Shown here: positions 44,801 to 55,964 of the stretch, one piece after another
Layout of the letters: each line of letters begins with the position of its first letter
Position numbering within the stretch: the stretch's first letter is position 1
Assembly (NCBI GenBank): GCA_032433765.1
Contig: JAVIAB010000051.1
Coordinates: forward strand, 153,526,421-153,590,420
Source: Megaustenia siamemsis
Lineage: Eukaryota > Mollusca > Gastropoda > Stylommatophora > Ariophantidae
DNA: 64,000 nucleotides
Direction: 5' to 3'
The notes under the pieces: model-generated
Database searches by the model: none
The model's input: only the letters and a program-made list of their open reading frames with translations
What the model was told of the DNA's origin: nothing
Made by a program: the position numbers and the translations under genes

Positions 44801-46895
44801 ACTGAGAGAGAAAAGACAAGCAACAAAAGAGAAGATAATACTGACAGAGAGAAGGCAAGCAACAAAAGAGAAGATAGTACTGACAGAGAAAAGACAAGCA
44901 ACAAAAGAGAAGATAATACTGACAGAGAAAAGACAAGCAACAAAAGAGAAGATAATACTGACAGAGAAAAGACAAGCAACAAAAGAGAAGATATTACTGA
45001 GAGAGAAAAGACAAGCAACAAAAGAGAAGATAATACTGACAGAGAGACGGCAAGTAACAAAAGAGAAGAGAGTACTGACAGAGAGAAGGCAAGCAACAAA
45101 AGAGAAGATAATACTGACAGAGAAAAGGCAAGCAACAAAATAGAAGATAATACTGACAGAGAAAAGACAAGCAACAAAAGAGAAGATAGTACTGACAGGA
45201 AGAAGATTAACAACCAAAAGAAGATACTACCGACATTGTGAAGACAGCCAAGCGAAGGTAGTACTGAGAGCGAGAAGACAACAAATAGAAGATAGTGCTG
45301 AAAGAGAGAGAACATCCTAGAGAAAATAGTACGGACAGAGAGAAGACAACCAAAAGAAGATAGTACTGACAGAGAGAATACAACAAAGAGAAGCTAGTAT
45401 TGACAGAGAGAAGACAACAAAGAGAAGCTAGTATTGACAGAGAGAAGACAACAAAGAGAATATAGTACTGACAGAGAGAAGACAACAAAGAGAAGCTAGT
45501 ATTGACATAGAGAGGACAACAAAGAGAATATAGTACTGACAGAGATAAGAGAAGCAACAAAAGAGAATATAGTACTTACAGAGAGAAGGCAACCAAAAGA
45601 AGATAGTACTGACAGAGAGAAGACAACAAAGAGAATATAGTACTGACAGAGAGAAGGCAACAAAGAGAATATAGTACTGACAGAGAGAAGAGAAGCAACA
45701 AAAGAGAATATAGTACTGACAGAGAGAAGGCAACAAAGAGAATATAGTACTGACAGAGAGAAGAGAAGCAACAAAAGAGAATATAGTACTGACAGAGAGA
45801 AGGCAACCAAAAGAAGATAGTACTGACAGAGAGAATACAACAAAGAGAAGCTAGTATTGACAGAGAGATTACAACAAAGAGAAGCTAGTATTGACAGAGA
45901 GAATACAACAAAGAGAAGCTAGTATTGACAGAGAGAATACAACAAAGAGAATATAGTACTGACAGAGAGAATACAACAAAGAGAAGCTAGTATTGACAGA
46001 GAGAATACAACAAAGAGAAGCTAGTATTGACACAGAGAATACAACAAAGAGAATATAGTACTGGCAGAGAGAATACAACAAAGAGAAGCTAGTATTGACA
46101 GAGAGAATACAACAAAGAGAAGCTAGTATTGACAGAGAGAAGACAACAAAGAGAATATAGTACTGACAGAGAGAAGACAACAAAGAGAATATAGTACTGA
46201 CAGAGAGAAGACAACAAAGAGAATATAGTACTGACGGAGAGAAGACAAGCAACAAAATAAAAGATAGCACTGACAGGGAGAAGATTAACAACCAAAAGAA
46301 GATACTACCGACATAGCGAAGACAGCCAAGAGAAGGTAGTACTGATAGAGAGAATACAACAAAGAGAAGCTAGTATTGACAGAGAGAAGACAACAAAGAG
46401 AATATAGTACTGACAGAGAGAAGACAACAAAGAGAAGATAGTACTGACAGAGAGAAGACAAACAACCCAGAGGAGATAATACTGACAGAGAGAAGACAAA
46501 CAACCAAGAGAAGATAATACTGACAGAGAGAAGCCAACTATTCAATAGAAGATATTACTGACAGAGAGAAGACAACCAACCAAGAGAAGATAATACTGAC
46601 AGAGAGAATACAAACAACCAAGAGATGATAATACTGACAGAGAGAAGACAAACAACCAAGAGAAGATAATACTGACAGAGAGAAGCCAACTATTCAATAG
46701 AAGATAATACTGACAGAGAGAAGACAACCAACCAAGAGAAGATAATACTGACAGAGAGAAGACAAACAACCAAGAGAAGATAATACTGACAGAGAGAAGA
46801 CAAACAACCAAGAGAAGATAATACTGACAGAGAGAAGCCAACTATTCAATAGAAGATAATACTGACAGAGAGAAGCCAACTATTCAATAGAAGAA
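41870..46895. repeat. 5-kb compound minisatellite of about 38-bp units
   Basis: About 130 units built on a GAGATAACACTGGCAGAGAG-like core, with changing side sequences. Families occupy separate zones: GAAAGAGAGAAG...CCATCCAGGAG (41.87-43.9 kb), TTGGGAGAGAGGAGTTTACC (43.96-44.3 kb), TACTGACAGAGAGAAGACAA with AGCAATTAGTAG (44.3-44.65 kb), with AGCAACAAAAGAG (44.7-45.2 kb), short ACAAAGAGAA units of about 33-34 bp (45.3-46.45 kb) and CAACCAAGAGAAG/CAACTATTCAATAG (46.45-46.9 kb). Many minus-strand ORFs arise from the absence of stops; none is a supported gene. Confidence 0.95.
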
Positions 46896-47235
46896 AATAC
46901 ACGGTTCAAGGTAACAGAAAGCCTAAATTTCACGGATAACTTCAGTAAATGAAATCGCAGGTTCTTGAAAAAACCTGTCAAGGCACAGGAAGAAGCGGGT
47001 AGTTTTAGAGGTAGTTCACTGTTGTAGGAAATAAGGCAGCCGTGAGGGTTGGTCAAATTCTTTCATTGGAAGGCATTCGTGTGCCAGGAGACATGTTGTC
47101 CCTGCCAGGGATACCCCCTCACGTCTTCAATCCATTTTGTCTCTAGTGTCCACCGACTCCATATTTGTTAGGGTTCTTATCGTCAATGTCGTTTGTCTCG
47201 TCTATTCCTGGAACTGAAGATACAAATAACAAAAT
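46896..47235. other. unassigned single-copy sequence
   Basis: Nothing recognised; ends at the tail of the minus-strand LINE. Confidence 0.5.
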
Positions 47236-48432
47236 ACATCATTATCATCATCGGGTGCCATGCCGGTTGGCTAGGCGATCTCCCGCCGCATCACTCGGTC
47301 CTTCATACATGTCATAATTTCAGTCGGATATATTTTGTTATCGAATAGCAAAGCAAGCTCTCATATGGGAAACAACAGGTAAAAGAAAAAGAGGAAGACC
47401 CAGGGAGACACTGAGAAGAACATTGATGAGAGAGGCAAGAGCAGCAGGAATCGGCTCCCTCAATGAGATAGAACTGCTTGCACAGAACAGAGACAGATGG
47501 CGAGATTTGATAAAATATCTTTAAAAGAAAACTGCTAGAACAAAAATTCATATAGGAGAAGGTGTATCTTGGTCTACGCCCTATGGGCCGGTTACGGCTC
47601 GAAAGGTCAATAGATAGATAGATAGATAGATATTTTGTTATGCCATTTGGATAAGGTGTTCAAATATGTTACTATTCCTTTACCTCTGCTCTTCTTTCCG
47701 TTCATTCTGCCTGTTGTTATAGTATTCCTAATGCCTTATTTTCTCATGTCATGTCCAATAAATGGAGATTGTCTCTTATGATTTTGATGATATTTATGGT
47801 TTCCCCAACTAGTTTTAAACATTCTTCATTTATAATTTTTGTTGTACATGGAATTGGTAGCATTCTTTTGGTAAATCTCAGCTGCCTCTATTGTGCTTTG
47901 TGTTGTCTTGCTTATCGCCCATGACTCGCTTTCATATAGTAAAACAAGTTCAATGTAGCACTTAGGACACGTTTTTTTAACATTAATTGACAATGACTTG
48001 TTACATAGGATGTTTTTGTTTCTATGGAGTTATGTATTTCCTTGTCCTATTCTGCTTCCAATTTCTACACTGGATCTGCCATCTGATGTTATTATTGATC
48101 CCAGGTATTTGAATCTACTCACTTGTTCAGGATTTTCCCATTTACTTTTACTCTACACTTTTGAGTGCTTGTTTTTTTTATATTATCATAGTTTCTGTCT
48201 GTTTGATGTTGCTAGTCAGGCTTTTTGTTCACTTTCAGTCACAATTTCATCTAACAGATTTTGAAATCTTGTTGGTTTTCTGTTATCAATACTATGCCAT
48301 CAGCATACCTGAGGTTCTTTATGTTGCTTACCCCCACTTTAATGCCAGGTTTGTTCACAATTGTTGTTAAAATAAGTTCCACTGTACAAATAAAATAGAT
48401 CTGATGACAATACACACTCACGAGGCACTCTG
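47236..48432 (-). pseudogene. Minus-strand LINE, 3' part of the reverse transcriptase
   Basis: From 48432 down: IRHRVPRECVLSSDLFYLYS in shifted frames (the GVRQGCVLSP box), GIKVGVSNIKNLRYADGIVL (the YADD box with Asp to Gly), LFYYMKASHGR and FIGHDMRK. After the insertion at 47342-47629 it ends with KDRVMRREIA, a stop, PTGMAPDDDND and an (ATC)n-complement tail. It is contiguous with 50051-50160 once the 46-bp array is removed. Numerous stops and shifts. Confidence 0.75.
47330..47641 (+). mobile_element. 288-bp LINE 3' end with 12-bp target duplication
   Basis: The insert 47342-47629 is bounded by ATATTTTGTTAT (47330-47341 and 47630-47641). It encodes an open LINE C-terminus (LIWETTGKRKRGRPRETLRR, then EIELLAQNRDRWRDLIKYL and stop) followed by a 3' UTR of about 80 bp and a (GATA)n tail. 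A recent, strongly 5'-truncated copy in the opposite strand to its host LINE. Confidence 0.9.
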
Positions 48433-48665
48433 TGTCTTATTTGTTGATATTCTCTAAGTTTACAAATCAAAAGATCTTTACTATCGATGTTGATATTCTC
48501 TAAGTTTACAAATCAAAAGATCTTTACTATCGATGTTGATATTCTCTAAGTTTACAAATCAAAAGATCTTTACTATCGATGTTGATATTCTCTAAGTTTA
48601 CAAATCATCAGATCTTTACTATCGATGTTGATATTCTCTAAGTTTACAAATCATCAGATCTTTAC
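48433..48665. repeat. 46-bp minisatellite, left block, about 5 copies
   Basis: Units GATATTCTCTAAGTTTACAA plus ATCAAAAGATCTTTACTATC and GATGTT; later units have ATCATCAG. On the minus strand the unit reads NIDSKDLMICKLREYQ, part of the reverse transcriptase in which it sits. Confidence 0.95.
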
Positions 48666-49758
48666 ATTCGCACAAGACCAGATGGCTCACTGTTCAACCT
48701 AGCACGACTAAGAGCAAAAACCAAAACAAATGTTGCCCTACTTAAAGAATTTTTATTTGCTGACGATGCAGCCCTAGTCGCTCATAGTGAGGCCACCCTA
48801 CAGTCGCTGATCAACAACCTGGATAAAGCATGCGACCTTTTTTCACTGTCAATTAATGTTCAGAAGACAGTAATACTAAATCAAGGTGACTTCAAACCTA
48901 TATCTATTACTCTAAAAGACTGCCCACTAGAATCAGTACAGAAATTTACATATCTTGGATCCACAGTTACGCAAACCATCTCTCTTGATGAAGAAATAAA
49001 CTGTCGAATTGGTAAGGCAGCTACGACCTTCGGCAAACTCACAAAAAGGGCATGGAACAACACGAAACTAACTCAAAAGACTAAACTCTTAATATATCAA
49101 ACTTGTGTGCTTAGCACACTACTATATGGATCCGAAACCTGGACAACATACTCAAACCAGGAAAAAAGACTAAATGTCTTCCACATGCGATGTCTCCGCA
49201 AAATAATGCACATCAAATGGCAGGACAAAATAACCAACTTAACTGTCCTGCAACGTGCTAAGACCCTAACAATCATGTCGATGCTCAGAAGTCGAAGGCT
49301 AAGATGGCTGGGGCATGTCCAACGGATGGAAGAAAAACGCATTCCTAGGCAAATACTATATGGTGAGCTAAAACACGGAAAAAGACAAATCGGCAGACCT
49401 AAACTACGATATAGAGATATCTGCAAATCATCTCTGAAAGACTTCGCCATCTGTGAAAACGACTGGCAACATCTGGCAAGTGATCGCACATCATGGAGAG
49501 CACGTATAAGGAACGGTATAACAACATTTGAGACTGTTCTAAGACAGGACTTAGAAGAGAAGAGACTCATGAAAAAGGATGGTAAACCCTGTGGACCAGC
49601 GAGCCTGACCTGTTCATTATGTGACCGCGTGTATTTGTCAAACATTGGTAGAATTAGCCACGAGAGAAGCTGTTCGGCAAAAACAATACCTCAAAAAAAT
49701 ACGCAATAGCCTCCACTAGACCGTCTGACAAGACGAAAAGGGCCATATAGATCTTTAC
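48656..49758 (+). mobile_element. 1.08-kb 5'-truncated LINE inside the 46-bp array
   Basis: The insert 48666-49748 is flanked by AGATCTTTAC on both sides (48656-48665 and 49749-49758), which is array sequence. Its coding frame is fully open to the stop; only about 39 bp of 3' UTR follow. The retained open frame shows it is young. Confidence 0.92.
48668..49709 (+). CDS. LINE ORF2 fragment: RT palm to C-terminal zinc finger
   Basis: An open frame of about 347 codons without a start codon, because the 5' part was lost on insertion. In order: LLKEFLFADDAALVAHSEAT (RT catalytic box at the N-terminal edge), LFSLSINVQKTVILNQGDF, KFTYLGSTVTQTISLDEEIN, TLLYGSETWTTYSNQEKRLN, FHMRCLRKIMHIKWQDKI, RRLRWLGHVQRM, KRQIGRPKLRYRDICKSSLK and a C-terminal C2HC finger (CSLCDRVYLSNIGRISHERS plus C). 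It lacks most of the polymerase domain and the endonuclease, so it is non-functional despite the open frame. It closely resembles the old LINE at 4655-5497. Confidence 0.88.
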
Positions 49759-50050
49759 TATCGATGTTGATATTCTCTAAGTTTACAAATCATCAGATCT
49801 TTACTATCGATGTTGATATTCTCTAAGTTTACAAATCATCAGATCTTTACTATCGATGTTGATATTCTCTAAGTTTACAAATCATCTGATCTTTACTATC
49901 GATGTTGATATTCTCTAAGTTTACAAATCATCAGATCTTTACTATCGATGTTGATATTCTCTATGTTTACAAATCATCAGATCTTTACTATCGATGTTGA
50001 TATTCTCTAAGTTTACAAATCATCAGATCTTTACTATCGATGTTGATATT
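49749..50050. repeat. 46-bp minisatellite, right block, about 6.5 copies
   Basis: Continuation of 48433-48665 after the LINE insertion. The right edge passes smoothly into RT coding sequence on the minus strand. Confidence 0.95.
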
Positions 50051-50160
50051 TTCTAGCATCTTGATCATCTGTTCATGATTGACTTTATCGAAAGCTTTGG
50101 TGTAATCAATAAAGTACAGGCATAGATCTCTACGTTCCTCCAAGACAGAAGACGGATACA
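50051..50160 (-). pseudogene. Minus-strand LINE, reverse-transcriptase motif 2 region
   Basis: From about 50144 down: ERRDLCLYFIDYTKAFDKVN, HEQMIKMLENINIDSKDL. The KAFDKVNHE box is the conserved RT motif with the first catalytic Asp. It reads in frame into the first 46-bp unit, and the remainder of the gene lies at 47236-48432. Confidence 0.85.
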
Positions 50161-50710
50161 TATAATTAGGGGGAAACACGGAGACAAGAGAGAGAGACGC
50201 ATACAGGAAGGCGAATATTTCAACATGACTTGCAACAAAAGAATTTATGATAGTCTCTTATTTGTTTATCTCACGATTCACTCTTTAATGTTTTTTTTCT
50301 ATGTCGTCTTCTTGTCGTCCTAAACAAACTAGTATCTATTATTAGTCCTTCTCACGATATAATCATCTCTATCGCTGTCGTCCTCTTTCTCGATTACCCT
50401 CTACATTTCTATCTATAGCTTAACCTTCAACACGGTATCAGGCCTCTTTATATGCCCAAAATATTTCACTTCTCTAATCTCTAACTCTTTCAGTAGTTAT
50501 CTTCCCATTCCTAGTTTTTCCTAAAACTGGTTTATTTACGTCCCCTGATCTGCACGATCAAAAAGATCATAGGCTACACATAAACCGTCCAGTAGACAAA
50601 TTAAATTTGTTCCAGCTCTTTTACGCGATCTACTTCTATGATAATCATAAATAATTAATTCATAAAGGCACTGAAATGGAACTTAGGAAAACATACACTA
50701 AACAACAAAA
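50161..50710. other. unassigned sequence
   Basis: AT-rich; nothing recognised. Confidence 0.5.
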
Positions 50711-50790
50711 AAGTCAGAAGGTAGCCGACCAGAATTCGAACCTCAACGTAACGACACAGCGCCGCGCTACAAATTTATTTACAACTTCTT
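50711..50790 (-). mobile_element. Possible SINE head (tRNA-like)
   Basis: The minus strand has GAGGTTCGAATTC, close to the pol III B-box consensus, preceded by TTTGTAGCGCGGCGCTGTGT, which could be a decayed A-box region. No tail or target duplication was found. Confidence 0.4.
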
Positions 50791-51145
50791 GGTAGTGCAA
50801 GGAGTGAAAGGGTAACTCACCGTGGTTATCCCTGCTCCCAGCCCACAGCCCAGGTGGCTCTAATCTACTCCCGAGGTTCTAATTTAACATCAAAGGGACA
50901 CCTTGTCAATTAACCGCGGGGGTAAAAGTGGGAGTTAATATTAAATTATGAGGCCTTGTCGGTGTTGGACTGGCCATACTAGGCGTGGGGCCCTGTTTTA
51001 CGTCTGCGGTCAAGGACGTCCACGATGTAGGGGTCAGCCTAAATGACCTTCGTTCTCTGGCATCAAGTTGGTCTACAAGGGTGTCCAGTGTGGAGACCAG
51101 CGGTTATCACAATGTTTTAGTGTCGACACATCGTTAACATGAAGC
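50791..51145. other. unassigned sequence
   Basis: Nothing recognised. Confidence 0.5.
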
Positions 51146-51310
51146 GGGGCCCTCGGTAGCCCAGTTGGGAAAAGCACAGATGAACTGTTAACAGAGCAGC
51201 CAGGAATAAATTCGCATGCCGAGTGCTGTGTTTGCGCAGTGTGCAGACTTCAGATTTGTATTTCTCTTTCGATTACAAGTGAACGTACCTTTCTACAAAA
51301 AAATAAAACT
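51146..51310 (+). mobile_element. Possible tRNA-derived SINE
   Basis: A-box-like TAGCCCAGTTG (fits TRGYNNARNNG) at about 51156-51166, and a degenerate B-box AATTCGCATGCC about 45 bp later. An A-rich stretch (ACAAAAAAATAAAAC) ends it. No clear target duplication. Confidence 0.5.
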
Positions 51311-52290
51311 GTCATTTATCTCTTCTGCAAAAATACCTTCTTATTTTCTTCCTCTTCTGCTCTGACTTGACGAATACTCTTCTTCTTTGTTCGTCCGCCC
51401 TTACAAGATAGCATAAGGTAGCGAAGTTGCGTTGTGCTGTCGCTTACGGTAAATAGCTATAAATGCGCCATTCAACCTGTTACATTCGACTTTTACAAGA
51501 CAGTTCTGGCTACTATGTTGCCTTCCCTCTTCGACCCGTAACCGCTTGACAGGTCTAGATCATATTTTCTCAGAGACACTACAGGTAGGTGTGTAAGATC
51601 TTAATCAGCTTTTGGGGTTGATCTTGACACCAACAGTCAGCTATAGGTCGACGACCACTTCCAGCTCAGATGATGTTGCCACTAGTTGTCCCTTGTTGTT
51701 ACTTGTTGCCTTTTATTATCCTCTGTTGTTACTTGTTGCCTCCTGTTGCCCCTTGTTCCCCCTTGTTGTCCCTTCTTGCCACTTGTTGCCCCAGTACACA
51801 TTGGTTTAATTAACCCAATCACACGCAATCATGTATTGTCCCTCAGAATAAACTCCATCAACGTTTTGTTCATTCAACTCATCCTTTCGTATTTCTTCAG
51901 GAACCAAACTCCAATACCCCACACACGTAGCCCCAGCCGCAGACCTACACCACTCAACACACATTTTCTACATCTCCTCAGGCGCTCACGTACCACCAGC
52001 TCCTCTTCCTCCTTGCCACCCCTTTTTTCTCTCATTTTTCTCTTATTAATTTATACTCCTCCTTTTATCCATCCTCAGTGAACGATTTCTCCCATTTCAC
52101 TATATTGGACAGCCTTTTTGGCCTTCGAGATCCTACCTGACCTATTGACTATTTATCTTTTAAACAACATCCCATTTGTGCTGGCCACACTTCCTCTTTC
52201 GGTCTTTCAGACCCTTCGAGTTTATCGCCATTTTGAGATAAGTACTTGATTTTCGTTTTTGTGTTTCTATTAATATTTGTTATTTTGTAC
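51311..52290. other. unassigned, C/T-rich sequence
   Basis: Short TTGTTGCC/TTGTTGTCC runs at 51675-51795 and pyrimidine-rich stretches at 51900-52080 keep frames open without recognisable domains. Confidence 0.45.
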
Positions 52291-52315
52291 CTGATAAAGA
52301 CTTTTGTCGAAACGT
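52291..52315 (+). ncRNA. Hammerhead-like motif (weak)
   Basis: CTGATAAAGAC-TTTT-GTCGAAACGT resembles a hammerhead core (CUGANGA, a short stem-loop, GAAAC), but the conserved G8 is A. Such motifs are known in Penelope-like elements and retrozymes. Flanking stems were not verified. Confidence 0.25.
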
Positions 52316-53566
52316 TTTTGGTTGTGTCGACTCTCTATAGATTTAGTTGTTTAATACTATTGTATATTTATTTTACAAACATAGTGCTGAGGAGGTCAAA
52401 CATATCATCTGTTCATCTGTTAGCGAGGCGGTTTGTGTTCTGTTAACAAAAATATGATTTCCTTTTGTTCAGACTGACCTGGTATATAAGTTCATCCAGG
52501 CGGTGCAGGGAAGATGTGAGATTTCCATGAGAAAATAGGCCGCTGGGCATGACGCAGACAACATAATCCACAAATCTGAGGGTTGCCATGAAAAAAGGAG
52601 ATATGCATGAATACCATATCCCACATCCACCGCAAGGCCTGACGGCGACCATTTTGTTCCATGGTATCTGTAAGACATGCTAATGAAGGTTACCGATTGT
52701 TGCAAGCGTCAACAGGTATGCGTCATGCGAGCGTCTTGATAAATGACGCCGACTTACCACATATAATTCTGCTTTGGGACGGAATGTGTGAATTGTCTGT
52801 TTTCGACTGCAAGTTTGCCGCTGAGAGCGGTTTTCATAAAGAAATCCTGGCTCGTGGGATGACCGTCATCGGAACCTCTTCAAAGTCAGAAGACAATTGA
52901 CAAACCACTGACGTATAACGTCTAGACAATTACATAGACATAGACCTCTCCTCCTCTGGTGTATACTTCCTACTTCCCTTTATATATATACACTCCTAGT
53001 ATCCCCCTCAGTTTCTCCGTTTCCCAACTTCTCTAGCTCTCTTGGCACTACTTCCTGCATACCATCCCTCTATTACTCCACTTCTTTCTTACTCCCTCTC
53101 TATCTATTCTCTCCTGACCCACCACCTCTCCTCCTTCCACTTTTCCTATACCTTATTCTTTCCCTTCCTATACTTCATTTCTATTTCTCTTCATCTGGGT
53201 GTTATTCCTTCCCTCTCCCTACCTCTCTATCCTCTTCGATTCCTATGTTTGGATTCCCCCCCCCCTCACAACCTGTTAGGCTCCAGTAGTTTTATGAGAC
53301 CTATTATCTTCTCCTTCTTCCGCTCTTTGTCTTGTCTTACCTGAGCTATTGTTTTGGTTTCTATTTATTTCGACCGGTGTTTCGACACTGGTCTGGCTTA
53401 CCCGCCATTTCTTATCCCCCCCTTCCCAATAATAACCCGCCCCCCCCCTCTTAATTGTCTTCCCACTATTCCTGTATCGCGTTCATCCGCCATGCTATGT
53501 TCCACATACAGTCATTCATTCGTTTCGTTCACGGCGGACAGACAAGTTATTTGAACTAAGATGAAA

Positions 53567-53569
<3 letters not shown>
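52316..53569. other. unassigned, partly pyrimidine-rich sequence
   Basis: Two small frames (52661-52900 plus; 52443-52652 minus) have no recognised motif. 52930-53340 is strongly C/T-rich. Confidence 0.4.

Positions 53570-53641
<72 letters not shown>
53570..53641. repeat. (AT)n microsatellite
   Basis: About 36 TA dinucleotides. Confidence 0.98.
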
Positions 53642-53645
<4 letters not shown>

Positions 53646-53826
53646 TCTCATATTCTTTATATTTTATACATCTTAACACTCATCCTACCTCCCCTCATGT
53701 AGCTTCCTTTTTTTATTTTTAACATCCTACTTTCTTGTTTTCTGTCCACCTCTCCATTCATCTGATCATCTAACATGTAGTTATAGATAATTGTGCTTCA
53801 CCGTTTGTTGTCGTTGTCCCTGTATT

Positions 53827-53855
53827 CTGAAGAAGGCCACAGGCCGAAACGTCAG
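53827..53855 (+). ncRNA. Hammerhead-like motif
   Basis: CTGAAGAAGGCC-ACA-GGCCGAAACGTC has the order CUGANGA, GGCC/GGCC stem with a 3-nt loop, and GAAAC. Position 7 of the core tolerates any base, so the U-to-A change is compatible; an extra A before the stem is not ideal. Sequences of this kind occur in Penelope-like element ends (established knowledge); catalysis is not shown. Confidence 0.35.
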
Positions 53856-53942
53856 TATTGTGTTGTGTTCCTTCCTTGTAAAGCTGTCATCATACCTTAG
53901 AGTGTTTAACACTCCCCACCATTGGCTCCTAATTACATAGAC

Positions 53943-54775
53943 AAAAACATGCTGGGGTTATAGCAACGTTCTATAAAGGAAATGCTGGGGCTATAGCAAC
54001 GTTCTATAAAGGAAATGCTGGGGTTATAGCAACGTTCTATAAAGGAAATGCTGTGGTTATAGCAAATTTATATAAAGGAAATGCTGGGGTTAAAGCAACG
54101 TTCTATAAAGGAAATACTGGGGTTATAGCAACGTTATATAAAGGAAATGGTGGGGTTATAGCAACTTTCTATAAAGGAAATGCTGGGGTTAAAGCAACGT
54201 TCTATAAAGGAAATACTGGGGTTATAGCAACGTTATATAAAGGAAATGGTGGGGTTATAGCAACTTTCTGTAAAGGAAATGGTGGGGTTATAGCAACTTT
54301 CTATAAAGGAAATGTTGGGGTTATAGCAACGTTCTATAAAGGAAATGGTGGGGTTATAGCAACTTTCTATAAAGGAAATGGTGGGGTTATAGCAACTTTC
54401 TGTAAAGGAAATGGTGGGGTTATAGCAACGTTCTGTAAAGGAAATGGTGGGGTTATAGCAACGTTCTGTAAAGGAAATGGTGGGGTTATAGCAACTTTCT
54501 GTAAAGGAAATGGTGGCGTTATAGCAACGTTCTGTAAAGGAAATGGTGGGGTTATAGCAACTTTCTGTAAAGGAAATGGTGGGGTTATAGAAACTTTCTG
54601 TAAAGGAAATGCTGGGGTTATAGCAACTTTCTGTAAAGGAAATGCTGGGGTTATAGCAACTTTCTATAAAGGAAATGCTGGGGTTATAGCAACTTTCTGT
54701 AAAGGAAATGCTGGGGTTATAGCAACTTTCTGTTAAAGAAATGGTGGGGTTATAGCAACTTTCTGTAAAGGAAAT
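53943..54775. repeat. 33-bp minisatellite, about 25 copies
   Basis: Units AAAGGAAATGCTGGGGTTAT plus AGCAACGTTCTAT. Because 33 is a multiple of three and no unit has a stop, 54053-54736 is open for 227 codons with an 11-residue repeat (KGNGGVIATFY/C). Nearly all variation falls at four sites. I favour a non-coding array. Confidence 0.95.
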
Positions 54776-55787
54776 GGTGCTGACTTACTTAATTTATCCC
54801 ATTTTTCTTTCAATTAAAATGTTATCTTGTTAGTTAGAAACATTGGTTTTACTTCACGACTTTCAGTCCACAGCTTGATGTCAAGTCCGGTTAACTCTTT
54901 CGTGAGCTCCTCGCCAGCTCTGCTCAATGACCCTAACGCCGTCATCGTCTGTGAAATATTTCTACCTCATTAATAAAATTATCAAATCAAAAATAATAAA
55001 ATGCACTGTTACTTTTCGATGATCATTGCGACCTAATATAACCTGAAGAACTTCGCCTGAGGTTGAACAGATCGAGCCTCACAAAAAAAAGTGGGCAAAA
55101 CCAGCAAGACAACAACTGAGACGTCTTGCCGTAACCAGACAACCGAGCTGTGAGCTAACCATGATAGACAGCTGGCAGGGAAACAAATTCAAGCGTTCTC
55201 CTTTCTGTTGCTATTCTGGTAGACTTTCAAAGCCCAGACACTCACTTTGCGATTAAATTATCATCGACCTAGCTCATTGACCCGCATTTTGATCACATTT
55301 GAGAATTTTACGCTGGCAAAAATGTATACTCTTGGAAATATTTTTCGACGTGACATCATAAAACATAAAATGAAGTGTCCAGAGATAGAGAAAGAGTGAA
55401 GCGACCAAAGACTGTTTCCAAAAATAGGAGAACGAATGAAACACAGTTCTCACGTCACTCAATGAAAGTGCGTATTTCAAATAAAATTAAGTATTGGCTT
55501 TTTCATTCCTTTAAATAAAATCAAATGAAAGCACTTTTTCGAGATTCATGAAACTTTCGTACTTCACAATTTCCAGACAAATAAAAGTGCACTCTTTAAG
55601 TTTCTAAAATGTTTCCTATACAAAATGTGGAAAGAACACGTTTCAGATAAACTGAATGTGCTTGATTAGACTCCTGAAAGTGCGTAGTCGAGATCTCCCC
55701 ACTATTTCTTGTCTCACGTCATGCGTACTTTTCTGTGTTGCTGATTTACCGGTGTGACCTCACCGTGGATTAATTGCTCTCGAACAG
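54776..55787. other. unassigned sequence
   Basis: No domain recognised. 55440-55690 has a loose recurrence of GAAAGTGC with AAATAAAA, perhaps a decayed tandem repeat. Confidence 0.4.
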
Positions 55788-55928
55788 GTGGACAAACAGA
55801 GAGAGACAGGGAATGAACCAGACAGACAAACAGAGAAAGACAGGAGTGAACCAGACAAACAGAGAGTGGACCAGACAGAGAAACATAGAGAGACAGGGAG
55901 TGAAACAAACACACAGAAAGAGATAGAG
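55788..55928. repeat. GA-rich tandem repeat, left block
   Basis: Degenerate units around GTGAACCAGACAGACAAACA and GAGAGACAGG. Same family as 59962-60170; split by a LINE. Confidence 0.85.
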
Positions 55929-55964
55929 TCTATCTATCTATCTTTCGTTCGCCCGAAGTATTGT

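Noticed and set aside
41816..46879. Many overlapping minus-strand frames rich in Leu and Ser
   Set aside because: They are shadows of the 38-bp array, present in several frames at once.
52661..52900. 80-codon plus-strand frame
   Set aside because: Plausible composition but no motif, no flanking gene structure.
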